Assembly: GCF_018448885.1 (NCBI RefSeq) | Contig: NZ_RCWB01000004.1 | Location: forward strand, 62,001 to 126,000 | DNA: 64,000 nt | Source of the DNA: Photorhabdus caribbeanensis | GTDB lineage: Bacteria > Pseudomonadota > Gammaproteobacteria > Enterobacterales > Enterobacteriaceae | Direction of reading: 5' to 3' | Part shown: in pieces, positions 52,021-60,152 of the stretch | How the letters are laid out: each line of letters starts with the position of its first letter | Position numbering within the stretch: the stretch's first letter is position 1 | Translations under genes and position numbers: made by a program | The notes under the pieces: model-generated | The model's database searches: none | What the model was told of the DNA's origin: nothing | The model's input: the letters and a program-made list of their open reading frames with translations, nothing else

Positions 52021-53775
52021 TTAATTTTGCGTATTTGGGTATAGATGCCAGTGCTCTTCTGAGCCAAGGTGGTTTTCCCAAAGAGATTGGTAAAGTGAAC
52101 AGCGCCCTAACAATTCGTCGTGAGTGCCGCTATCACAAAGGGTTCCATGATCCATCACCAATATTTGGTCAGCGCGGGTTATAGTGCTCAGCCGATGAGC
52201 GATAACAAAGACTGTTTTATTCTGGGTAAGAGAATCAAACGCCTGTTGTATTAATTGTTCGTTTTCGGAATCGAGAGAAGCCGTCGCTTCATCGAGGAAT
52301 AAAACCGGAGATTGTTTCAAGATGGCACGGGCAATGGCAAGACGCTGACGCTCGCCGCCAGATAGCGTACCGCCATCCACGCCTAGCAGAGTATCGTACC
52401 CTTGTGGTAATGCTAAAATCGTATCGTGAATATTGGCAAGGCGAGCAGCTTGCTCCAGTTCTAACTGGGTTGCATTGGGATTACCCAACCGGAGATTGTT
52501 AGCGACGGTATCCTGAAATAGCGCGGTTTCCTGAAATACCATAGTAACGGTGTCATACAGCGCCTGGGTTTGGTAATGATGGATATCATTTCCACCCAAG
52601 CGGATTTCCCCCTTATCCAGTTGATAGAAAGAGAGCAATAGATAAGCCAGTGTGGATTTTCCACTGCCACTGGGTCCGACAATGGCGGTCATACTGCCTT
52701 GCGGCGCATAAAACGACACATCTTGGATAGCGGGTTGATTCGTACCTGGATAGCTAAACGAAATGTTATTAACTTCGACATCATATTTGTCTGGCGCGGC
52801 TAGTGGCCCAGAAGCTTGCGTTGCAATGGTTTCTATCTCTGCAATATGGGCTTCACCTACTTGCGTTAAGGCTGTGATATTGAGCAGGGGGATGATCCCA
52901 CGCAGGGGGGTAATCGAGGCAAACAACAACAGAATCGTGATAAGCATTTCCGAAAGTGTTAATGCTTCCGATGAATTAAAGCTCAGAGCGCCAGCCAGAA
53001 TGCCAACAACCACGCTAGTATCAATAATGATATAAAACAAGCTCAATAGTGGAATACTTCTGAATACCCCACGGCGGAACGCGACACGTAATTGGTCGAT
53101 TTCGCGGTCAAAGCGCTGTTCTATCGTCGTGGTCGCTGCCGCAGCGCGAATAAAAGACATGCCTTGGGCGTACTCAACGATAGCTTCTGATACATCAGCC
53201 ATCATAACTGCGCGTAAGCGCAATATTTCATTCAGTTTTTTACGGATAGCCGCCAAGATGAGCATCCCAACCATCAGCACCAATAATGCACTGCCGGCAA
53301 CCACCCAATCAAACCAGAATAAAGCCAGGTAGATAAGGGTCAGCATCATAACCTGACAGGCGATTTGCGGTGTGGTATAGGCTGACTGATTTTCCTGCCA
53401 TTGCACATCTTCAGATAACGTTAACGCTATCTTTCCGGCACTCAATCCGCGAATCGTGGCGACAGACATACTGACAAGGCGTTGCAGTAGAGTGCGACGA
53501 ATTTCTATGCCCAATCCATAAGCGGCAATGGTGAGCTTACGTAATGCCCGAGCCATAAAAGTGAATCGCAGCAACAGTAAAACAACCAGTAATCCCAAAG
53601 TGATAAGCGGCAGCATTGCGTTGTCACTTTCCCCCAGATGGGTAATAGCCCAGGCAGCAATAGCAAGTTGGGCCATAATCGCAACAGTATCAAATTGTTT
53701 ATATAACAATCCATTGAACCAAACTCTTTGCAGTTTAGGTGATAGATGTTGCTGAAGACGATTAAATAGCCTCAT
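52021..53775 (-). CDS. ybtQ: ABC half-transporter, YbtQ-like
   Basis: A 584-residue fused membrane-ATPase half-transporter. The start at 53775 is chosen because AGGAGC precedes it and it gives MRLFNRLQQHL; the longer frame would overlap the upstream gene by about 100 nt. Six hydrophobic segments span about residues 30-300, followed by an ATPase with Walker A GPSGSGKST, signature LSGGERQ and Walker B VLFLDEATASLD. In Yersinia YbtP and YbtQ form a heterodimer that, despite its exporter fold, imports ferric yersiniabactin. It overlaps its partner's stop by 14 nt and precedes irp2 by 48 nt, so subunits and synthases are on one transcript. Confidence 0.88.
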   Translation of the reverse strand: MRLFNRLQQHLSPKLQRVWFNGLLYKQFDTVAIMAQLAIAAWAITHLGESDNAMLPLITLGLLVVLLLLRFTFMARALRKLTIAAYGLGIEIRRTLLQRLVSMSVATIRGLSAGKIALTLSEDVQWQENQSAYTTPQIACQVMMLTLIYLALFWFDWVVAGSALLVLMVGMLILAAIRKKLNEILRLRAVMMADVSEAIVEYAQGMSFIRAAAATTTIEQRFDREIDQLRVAFRRGVFRSIPLLSLFYIIIDTSVVVGILAGALSFNSSEALTLSEMLITILLLFASITPLRGIIPLLNITALTQVGEAHIAEIETIATQASGPLAAPDKYDVEVNNISFSYPGTNQPAIQDVSFYAPQGSMTAIVGPSGSGKSTLAYLLLSFYQLDKGEIRLGGNDIHHYQTQALYDTVTMVFQETALFQDTVANNLRLGNPNATQLELEQAARLANIHDTILALPQGYDTLLGVDGGTLSGGERQRLAIARAILKQSPVLFLDEATASLDSENEQLIQQAFDSLTQNKTVFVIAHRLSTITRADQILVMDHGTLCDSGTHDELLGRCSLYQSLWENHLGSEEHWHLYPNTQN

Positions 53776-55561
53776 GATAATTTGCTCCTGTCCCGGTTTT
53801 TTCTCCCCGCCAAGCTGCCCACTGTCTGGCATATGCACCTTGCTGCGCGACCAGTTCCTCATGGGTGCCTTGTTCGATAATCTGTCCTTTATCTAAAACC
53901 AGTATTCGATCAAGATGACGGATAGTCGGTAGACGATGAGCAATGACAATCACTGTCTTATTGCGGCATAAGGCATTGAGCGCCTGTTGCATCTCTTTTT
54001 CACATTCTGGATCGGCATAGGCTGTAGCTTCATCCAATACAAGAATTGGTGCGTTTTTCAGAATAGCGGCAGCAACGGCAATACGCTGTTTTTCGCCTAC
54101 TGATAAACTCACACCGCCGTTCAGTACGGTGTCGTAGCCCTGTGGCAATTGTTGAATAAATTGATCTGCTTGTGCTGCGATAGCGGCCGCTTCAACTTCT
54201 GCCTGTGAAGCGTTAGGACAGGCTAATCGTATGTTATTAGCCACTGTATCGTTGAACAGGAACACACGTTGGAAAACAAAAGAGACGTTATTGCGTAGCG
54301 TCGGTTCATCCATATGACGGATATCAACACCGCCGATAGTCACCTGACCGTGTTGAGGGTCCCAAAGACGTGCGATAAGACTCGCTACCGTAGATTTACC
54401 CGAACCACTAGCACCGACTAAGGCTAATGAACTTCCCGCCGGTATAGAAAATGAAATGTCATTTAATGCATTTTCCTGCTCATCCTGGTAGGAGAAACTG
54501 ACATTATGCAAAGCAACGCTGTGATCCGCCGGTGTTTGGCTCTGAGTACAAGGCGCCAGTTCAGGTTGATTCATTAACCAACGATAACGTGTGATTAACG
54601 CTTCTTGCTGTTGCAAACGTGTCATCACAGCGAACATGGATGAGGCAATATTGCCAAATGCCATTGCCGCCAGAATAAAGAAAGTGAATTCGAATAACGT
54701 GATCTCTTGTCGGTTTAATAACCAGACCGCCAAAGGGAGGACAAACAACAGGTTAGCACTGGATAGCACGAAAAATCGGCTGGATTTAACCTGCACTTTC
54801 TCAACCCAGACATCAATAATCCGTGTCAGGGCGGTGAAAGCTTCCTCAGCGCGTTGCAATGCAACTTTGCCGCCTGAATAGGTTTTAACCACCGGAATCG
54901 CATTAATAACTTCACCCATTGTTGAAGCAATACGGTTCTGGGCGGCATAAAAACGCTGAGTTGTCGTTTGCACCTTCATCTGGATATAGACGAATAACAG
55001 GCAAGCGCCCAAAGTTGGCGCGAATGCCGCCAAAGCTAACCGCCAATCAATGGCCAGCATGACGCTCAATGCGATCAGTGGTCCAAACAGGGTAGCAGAC
55101 ATCTCTGGAATGATATGGGCAATACCATCTTCAAGTTGCTCGACGTCATCCAGCATCATCTTTTTTATTTCAGTGCTGTCGGTTAGCATGAAAAAGCCCA
55201 AAGGCACAGACTTCAACTTACGGCTGATATTGCGACGAACGTCAGCCTGTACATCAGCGGCAATCAAATGAGCAAAAAACGTTGAACCACTAAAGGCCAA
55301 CATAGCGGCAAACGTGAATCCCAATAACATAACGCCATAATGCAATAGGGTGTCATATTGTCCATCATAGATAGATTGGGTGATAAGCCCGGCAACCGCC
55401 GCCGGTAACATTTGCAAACCGGCGGAAAGAATGGCAAGTGCAATAGCAACATAGCTCAGTGTGCGGTATGGGCGCATCATATACCATAACTCTTTAATAA
55501 CGCCGACATCAGCCGCACGCTGCTCCGGTGAGTTCTGAACAGAAGAATCATGGCTATGCAT
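53762..55561 (-). CDS. ybtP: ABC half-transporter, YbtP-like
   Basis: A 599-residue half-transporter, the same length as YbtP. Start at 55561: GGGAG lies eight bases upstream of this ATG, while ATG at 55567 is too close to it and longer frames extend into the upstream gene. Six membrane segments (about residues 30-300) precede an ATPase with Walker A GASGSGKST and Walker B PILVLDEATAYAD. The signature reads LSVGEKQ instead of LSGGE, and the usual final SxLD of Walker B is YAD, so this site may be the less active one of the heterodimer. Predicted role: import of the ferric siderophore with YbtQ. Confidence 0.88.
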   Translation of the reverse strand: MHSHDSSVQNSPEQRAADVGVIKELWYMMRPYRTLSYVAIALAILSAGLQMLPAAVAGLITQSIYDGQYDTLLHYGVMLLGFTFAAMLAFSGSTFFAHLIAADVQADVRRNISRKLKSVPLGFFMLTDSTEIKKMMLDDVEQLEDGIAHIIPEMSATLFGPLIALSVMLAIDWRLALAAFAPTLGACLLFVYIQMKVQTTTQRFYAAQNRIASTMGEVINAIPVVKTYSGGKVALQRAEEAFTALTRIIDVWVEKVQVKSSRFFVLSSANLLFVLPLAVWLLNRQEITLFEFTFFILAAMAFGNIASSMFAVMTRLQQQEALITRYRWLMNQPELAPCTQSQTPADHSVALHNVSFSYQDEQENALNDISFSIPAGSSLALVGASGSGKSTVASLIARLWDPQHGQVTIGGVDIRHMDEPTLRNNVSFVFQRVFLFNDTVANNIRLACPNASQAEVEAAAIAAQADQFIQQLPQGYDTVLNGGVSLSVGEKQRIAVAAAILKNAPILVLDEATAYADPECEKEMQQALNALCRNKTVIVIAHRLPTIRHLDRILVLDKGQIIEQGTHEELVAQQGAYARQWAAWRGEKTGTGANYHEAI

Positions 55562-56798
55562 GCACATTCTCCCGTTGGAAATCATGGAATTTATGCAATG
55601 TCCAGAACAGGGCAATGAAAGTGAAAATGAGTGCAAGCATGAAAAGGGCGGCGTAGCCTGCTTTAGTCACTATCAATCCCCCCAACATGGAACAGATAAT
55701 TGCAATGCCCATATCGGTAGATTGCATCAACGCAAAATCCACACCAGACTGAGCGCCTGCCGCAAGCGACATCATCTGGGTATACAGCGCAACAAATTTA
55801 GCGGCGGTGATTAACGTGATGAAGACATATGCGGCTGAAAGCAGGGATAACGGCGCTTCTGGTTGCTTGGCAAGCCAGAAAATGCAGGCTAACACGATAG
55901 ATTCAAGCAGCATGACAGCCAGTAGTGTCTGGACCGCACCGAATTTACGTACAATGATACCACCAAGCATAACACCAGATAATCCGGCTAATGCGCCACC
56001 ACTGGCGGCAATGATACCGAGTTGAGTTAAATCCACCCCGCGATCGATCAAAAATGGCGAAAGCATACCGAGTGAAAGGCGTGTACCAATCATACACAAC
56101 AATATCAAAACCAGTGCTTGTCTAACCGATGACCGACGGAGGGCATTCTTAAGTGAAGGGGCGACTGGGGCCTTTAAAACCGTTGGCGCTTTTTCTACCT
56201 GTGTTTCCCGTAAAAATAGGACAGGCAATGACATCAATAGAATCACTATAGCTAACACCCCGGCGCCAATATGCCAACCATACAGTGAAACAAGGTACAG
56301 AAACAGGCCGCTGCCTATGATAGAGCCTAAATAACCGCCGCCAACTTGCATAACATTACACCAAGGGCGGTGCTTTGGCGGTAATCGGTCAATAGCGTGA
56401 CCATCGGTGGTGGTATCCACCACCGTCAAACAAATTGTGATCAGAAACAGACCGATAATAATCAGCGGCATATGTTCGGCAGGTCTTGCCAATGACATTG
56501 AACAAAAAAGCAATGTAATTAGCAGATTACCGCAGATCATGATACGACGGGGGTTTGCATCCCCCGAACCAGATTTACGATAGCGCTCGATAATAGGCGC
56601 CCAAAGGAATTTGAATGCCCAAGGCAACATCAACAGGTAGAGCAAGCCGATTTTATCCGGGGTTACACCGTGGCTGCGTAAAAATGCCGGCATACTTTGT
56701 AACGTCAACATGCCGATCGTGCTTTGGAGGGTGTAAACACCCGCCAAAGTTAGCAGTAATAACGATATATGACGAGGATGGGAGATATTATGCGTCAT
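55554..56798 (-). CDS. ybtX: MFS transporter, YbtX-like
   Basis: A 414-residue major facilitator protein with twelve hydrophobic segments; the loop between helices 2 and 3 region reads PWAFKFLWAPIIERY, the pattern of AmpG/YbtX-type MFS proteins. YbtX is encoded in the yersiniabactin island; it is dispensable for iron use in Yersinia and has been linked to zinc acquisition. Here it is placed between the receptor and the ABC subunits, overlapping both (4 nt with the receptor, 8 nt with ybtP), so it is tightly coupled. A role in siderophore export or in metal-siderophore release is possible; which of these is not evident. Confidence 0.85.
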   Translation of the reverse strand: MTHNISHPRHISLLLLTLAGVYTLQSTIGMLTLQSMPAFLRSHGVTPDKIGLLYLLMLPWAFKFLWAPIIERYRKSGSGDANPRRIMICGNLLITLLFCSMSLARPAEHMPLIIIGLFLITICLTVVDTTTDGHAIDRLPPKHRPWCNVMQVGGGYLGSIIGSGLFLYLVSLYGWHIGAGVLAIVILLMSLPVLFLRETQVEKAPTVLKAPVAPSLKNALRRSSVRQALVLILLCMIGTRLSLGMLSPFLIDRGVDLTQLGIIAASGGALAGLSGVMLGGIIVRKFGAVQTLLAVMLLESIVLACIFWLAKQPEAPLSLLSAAYVFITLITAAKFVALYTQMMSLAAGAQSGVDFALMQSTDMGIAIICSMLGGLIVTKAGYAALFMLALIFTFIALFWTLHKFHDFQRENVHA

Positions 56799-58801
56799 AG
56801 TGCAACGCTCACATCTAACCCAACATTCAAACCTTTATTGATCATACTGAGCGTATTTGGTCCCACAATGAAACTGGAGACACGATACTTTTTATCGCCC
56901 AGATTTTCGCCATAGAGTTTTACGTTAACCCCATGCGCCATTTCTAAACTGAATGACGCGTCATAAAGGGTGTATCCACCCTGTTCAAGGGTATTCGCTT
57001 CATTAAAGTAACTTTTTGAATAGTAACGGGCGCCGGCATTTAAATAGAGATTACCGGGTAACAACGTTTGATCAATCAAATAGTCAAAACTTGCATTGAG
57101 CATGACATCTGGCGCATAAGGCAGACGTTTATTGTCATAACTTATGCCATTCTCTGTATCGGTCGCATCAACGAAGTTTGATTTACCGGCACTTCCGCCA
57201 AGAGAAAATTTGAGCCCTTTCATTGGCTTAATCTGGCTACTCAACTCAATGCCTCTGCTCTCTGCTTTACCCACATTGCGTATAAACTGTGCGCCGACCG
57301 GACCAACATAAATTTGTTTATCTTTCGAACGAATGTAGTAAACAGCGCTGTCTAATGTCACCGCGTTATCAAAGAACGCGGTATGCCAGCCTAGCTCATA
57401 ATTATCTGAGGTTTCAGTATCGTAGGGTTTTCTGTCATTGGCGGAGGAGACAATGTTATTGAATCCACCAGGTTTGTACCCTTTGGTGGCGGAAATATAG
57501 AAACGGGTATCTGGCGTCAATTGCCAACCCAATGCAACTTTAGGTGTGAACTCATTGCTGGAAACCTGGTTATCAAAAGCTTCGATCGCTACCATGCCAG
57601 AACGGCCCGCATAATTTATCTGCGATTTTTCATGGGACAAACGTCCGCCTAAAGTCAAATCCCACTGAGAAGCAAACGGCAACTTCACTTCACCAAACAG
57701 TGCCAGCGATTTACCTTTTATTGTGTTAGCAGCATCGCCATAGTAACCGGGATAACCACTGGTATGGTGTTTATTCTTTTCATCTGAAAACCAGCCGCCG
57801 AGAACGCTGGTAATCCCATTTGAGAAATTAGAATTCAAACGCAGCTCTTGCGTGGCAGCGTGGTGTTTCTCTTTCCATTTACCTCCAATGAAATCACGGT
57901 AAATATCGCGATCCTGATAAGAAGTCACACTGGTTAATACACTGTTGCCGAAATCATATTCAGCCTTGAATGCATAACTGTTAACCCGCCGAGTTAAATC
58001 AGGGATAGGACCATCGTATTCTTTCCGGCGAAATTGTTCGTCGTTTAAATAGAGTTCCTCATGGGAATCGAGATCTTCATGAGCAAAGCTAAATTCAGCA
58101 CTGAACGAAGAATCCTCTGGCGCAAATGTCAATTGCCCTCGACCAAGCCAGGTTTTGCTGGAATCAATATTTTTATTACCGCTATTAGGTACATCAATTT
58201 GCCCAGGCTCTTTTACCCAACGCAAGCTGGTACTTCCATAAAGGATATCTTCAATAAGCGGTATTGATCCGCTGAAAGAGCCGCCTTGTTTCAGTTTAGA
58301 GTAATTGCCGGAAAGATTTAGCCACGGGCCTTCTTGCGGCGAACGGGTGACGATATTGATAACGCCCGCCTGTGCATTTCCGCCATATAAAGTCCCTTGC
58401 GGACCACGTAATAATTCTACACGTTCCACGTTGATTAATTCTTGTGTTAGGAATTGGTGATCTTGAGGAACGCCATCGACATAAATTCGAACAGAAGGAG
58501 AATAGAAATCCGGCGAACTAATACCTCGAATGGTTGTTGCTGAATAGGTTCGATTTCCCCGTGAGCGGATCTGTAAACCAGGGAAAGCACGTTCAAGATC
58601 TTGTACTTGAGTGATACCGGCCTGCACAAGCTCTTCGCCCATTTTAACCAGAACGCTGCCATCCACTTTATTTAACGCTTCTTCTCGTTTATTGGCCGTT
58701 ACAATCAAAGAATCTTCTGTCGCGCCAGACGAATGTTCTGCCCATACTACAGGAGAAATTAAACAACATAAGACAGACGCCTTAGCGTATTTTTTTTTCA
58801 T
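56795..58801 (-). CDS. fyuA: TonB-dependent siderophore receptor, FyuA/Psn-like
   Basis: A 668-residue outer-membrane receptor with a Sec leader (cleavage after VWA), TonB box region EDSLIVTANKR, a plug domain (DLERAFPGLQIRSRG, ELLRGPQGTLYGGNAQAGVINIVTRSP) and a beta barrel ending in VGLDVSVAL, with a terminal residue pattern typical of porin-like barrels. FyuA is 673 residues. It would bind the ferric form of the siderophore and pass it to the periplasm using TonB energy. It is the first gene of the long minus-strand operon and shares a regulatory region with the divergent AraC gene. Confidence 0.92.
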   Translation of the reverse strand: MKKKYAKASVLCCLISPVVWAEHSSGATEDSLIVTANKREEALNKVDGSVLVKMGEELVQAGITQVQDLERAFPGLQIRSRGNRTYSATTIRGISSPDFYSPSVRIYVDGVPQDHQFLTQELINVERVELLRGPQGTLYGGNAQAGVINIVTRSPQEGPWLNLSGNYSKLKQGGSFSGSIPLIEDILYGSTSLRWVKEPGQIDVPNSGNKNIDSSKTWLGRGQLTFAPEDSSFSAEFSFAHEDLDSHEELYLNDEQFRRKEYDGPIPDLTRRVNSYAFKAEYDFGNSVLTSVTSYQDRDIYRDFIGGKWKEKHHAATQELRLNSNFSNGITSVLGGWFSDEKNKHHTSGYPGYYGDAANTIKGKSLALFGEVKLPFASQWDLTLGGRLSHEKSQINYAGRSGMVAIEAFDNQVSSNEFTPKVALGWQLTPDTRFYISATKGYKPGGFNNIVSSANDRKPYDTETSDNYELGWHTAFFDNAVTLDSAVYYIRSKDKQIYVGPVGAQFIRNVGKAESRGIELSSQIKPMKGLKFSLGGSAGKSNFVDATDTENGISYDNKRLPYAPDVMLNASFDYLIDQTLLPGNLYLNAGARYYSKSYFNEANTLEQGGYTLYDASFSLEMAHGVNVKLYGENLGDKKYRVSSFIVGPNTLSMINKGLNVGLDVSVAL

Positions 58802-58873
58802 ATAAATAACTCGTTATGCACCGTTTAAATCATGTTTTACGAAAATTAAGTGTGGTAACATCAAAAACATAAC

Positions 58874-58895
58874 GGAATACTATCGATAGTACTCC
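58874..58895. promoter_or_regulatory. 22-bp inverted repeat, candidate AraC regulator site
   Basis: ggaatactatcgatagtact followed by cc is self-complementary except for one position pair; the inner 14 bp (tactatcgatagta) are perfect. It lies 73 bp upstream of the receptor start. A site for the YbtA-like activator is plausible, although such proteins usually bind direct repeats. Confidence 0.45.
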
Positions 58896-58942
58896 ATCAG
58901 GGCTAACGGGATAGGGACAAAAGTAGCGCATTACGTACTATT

Positions 58943-58961
58943 AATAATGATTATCATTAAT
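58943..58961. promoter_or_regulatory. Fur box-like site
   Basis: The reverse complement attaatgataatcattatt agrees with the 19-bp Fur consensus GATAATGATAATCATTATC at 16 of 19 positions, by eye. Position between the divergent promoters fits iron repression of both transcripts. Confidence 0.78.
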
Positions 58962-59095
58962 GATAAAGTGAGTGACTTTCACAATATGCATATATATAAA
59001 ATAAAAATGTAATGCTCTTAATATGCAAGAAACACTGTTTTAAGTGAGGAAACGCTTTTTGATCGGTATCCGATGCTAATTTTATAGGGGATCTC

Positions 59096-60073
59096 ATGAA
59101 GACGATCTATAGCAAGAAATTAGGAATTTTCACGGCTGACCATTGCAATTGCATGCATTCACATGCGGGGAAAAATAACACAAATCTGCCTTTATTGACT
59201 GAGGAATTATCTGACGGAATTCATATAAACCGAATTCGCCTTGAACTCAGCAAAGATATCACAGAATATTGTGAAGGGCCGCCAACGGTATCAATTGCGT
59301 TTATTTTAAACGGTAACGGAAAAATGGCGATTGAAAATGGTGATGTTTTAGATATCAATTCGGGAATGATGATATTTTTCCGTTCACCTAAAATAACTCG
59401 TGGCATGAACTTCTTTGGCTGCGGCTCATGGCATATTCTCGATATTCGTTTCTCATTGAACGAAATTGAAGCTCAAGAACTCCCCCCCTTCACTCAATTA
59501 GCGGCTGGCTTTGAGAAGAACGCTAGCTACAGTGATGTATTGATGATGGCATGTCCCATTTACCCACCATTTATGCAGATAGTGAATCAGATAGAAGAGT
59601 GCCAATTAAGCGGCAGTATAAGAAAGGTTTATTTAAAAGCAAAAGCGTTAGAAATACTCGCTTGTGTAGCGTCTCAAATTTACGATTGTCAATATAACGT
59701 GATCAGCGGGTTGCAACGCCGTGCTGTTTATAATGCAATAAAAATAATTAACAATGATTATCATTACCCTTGGACGATAAAATCATTATCAAGAGCAGTT
59801 GGCTTGAATGAACGGAAATTAAAAGAAGGATTTCGTGCGGTTGTTTTTCGCACTTTCCATCAATATTTGGAGAATGTCCGTATGACAACCGCAGAAGATT
59901 TATTGAAAAAAGGTATGAGTGTTATTGATGTTTCTACCGCAGTGGGGTATTCCAGCCCAAGCCACTTTTCTAAACGCTTCCGGCAACATTATTTGCTCAA
60001 CCCTAAAGCATGGCAGGCGAAATACGCCGTTGGTCACACCTTATTAACAGAAAATATTGTAGCCGGGAATTAG
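59096..60073 (+). CDS. ybtA: AraC-family regulator, YbtA-like
   Basis: A 325-residue transcription factor, similar in length to YbtA (319). Residues about 1-200 form the effector-binding part; the C-terminus from about 220 is a double helix-turn-helix of AraC type (YPWTIKSLSRAVGLNERKLKEGFR, then DVSTAVGYSSPSHFSKRFRQHY). YbtA activates yersiniabactin genes and the receptor when the siderophore is present and represses itself. Its position divergent from the receptor, across a Fur-type site, supports the same circuit. No RNA-level evidence is available here. Confidence 0.9.
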   Translation: MKTIYSKKLGIFTADHCNCMHSHAGKNNTNLPLLTEELSDGIHINRIRLELSKDITEYCEGPPTVSIAFILNGNGKMAIENGDVLDINSGMMIFFRSPKITRGMNFFGCGSWHILDIRFSLNEIEAQELPPFTQLAAGFEKNASYSDVLMMACPIYPPFMQIVNQIEECQLSGSIRKVYLKAKALEILACVASQIYDCQYNVISGLQRRAVYNAIKIINNDYHYPWTIKSLSRAVGLNERKLKEGFRAVVFRTFHQYLENVRMTTAEDLLKKGMSVIDVSTAVGYSSPSHFSKRFRQHYLLNPKAWQAKYAVGHTLLTENIVAGN

Positions 60074-60099
60074 CTATTCAATTGACTCTTGAACCAAGA

Positions 60100-60119
60100 T
60101 GGCCATTTTAACATGGCCA
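60100..60119. terminator. hairpin between regulator and lipase genes
   Basis: Stem tggccat / atggcca with a 6-nt loop, located between the convergent ybtA-like and lipA genes, about 27 nt after the regulator's stop. Additional pairing a few bases outside extends the stem. Confidence 0.6.
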
Positions 60120-60152
60120 CTTTACAGGTAGGGATATCGCATGGTTTATATG

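Larger units (their letters stand above)
58802..59095. promoter_or_regulatory. divergent siderophore promoter region
   Basis: 294 bp between the receptor gene (minus) and the AraC-type regulator (plus). It holds a Fur-box-like site and a near-perfect 22-bp inverted repeat, listed separately. Iron repression and activation by the YbtA-like protein are the expected controls. Confidence 0.7.

Noticed and set aside
53776-53862. Start of the YbtQ-like protein at 53862
   Set aside because: It would overlap the partner gene by about 100 nt; ATG 53775 has AGGAGC and gives the family length.
31083-58801. Pyochelin or standard yersiniabactin as the product
   Set aside because: The PKS module and reductase exclude pyochelin, and the missing methyltransferases and additional cysteine module do not fit yersiniabactin.
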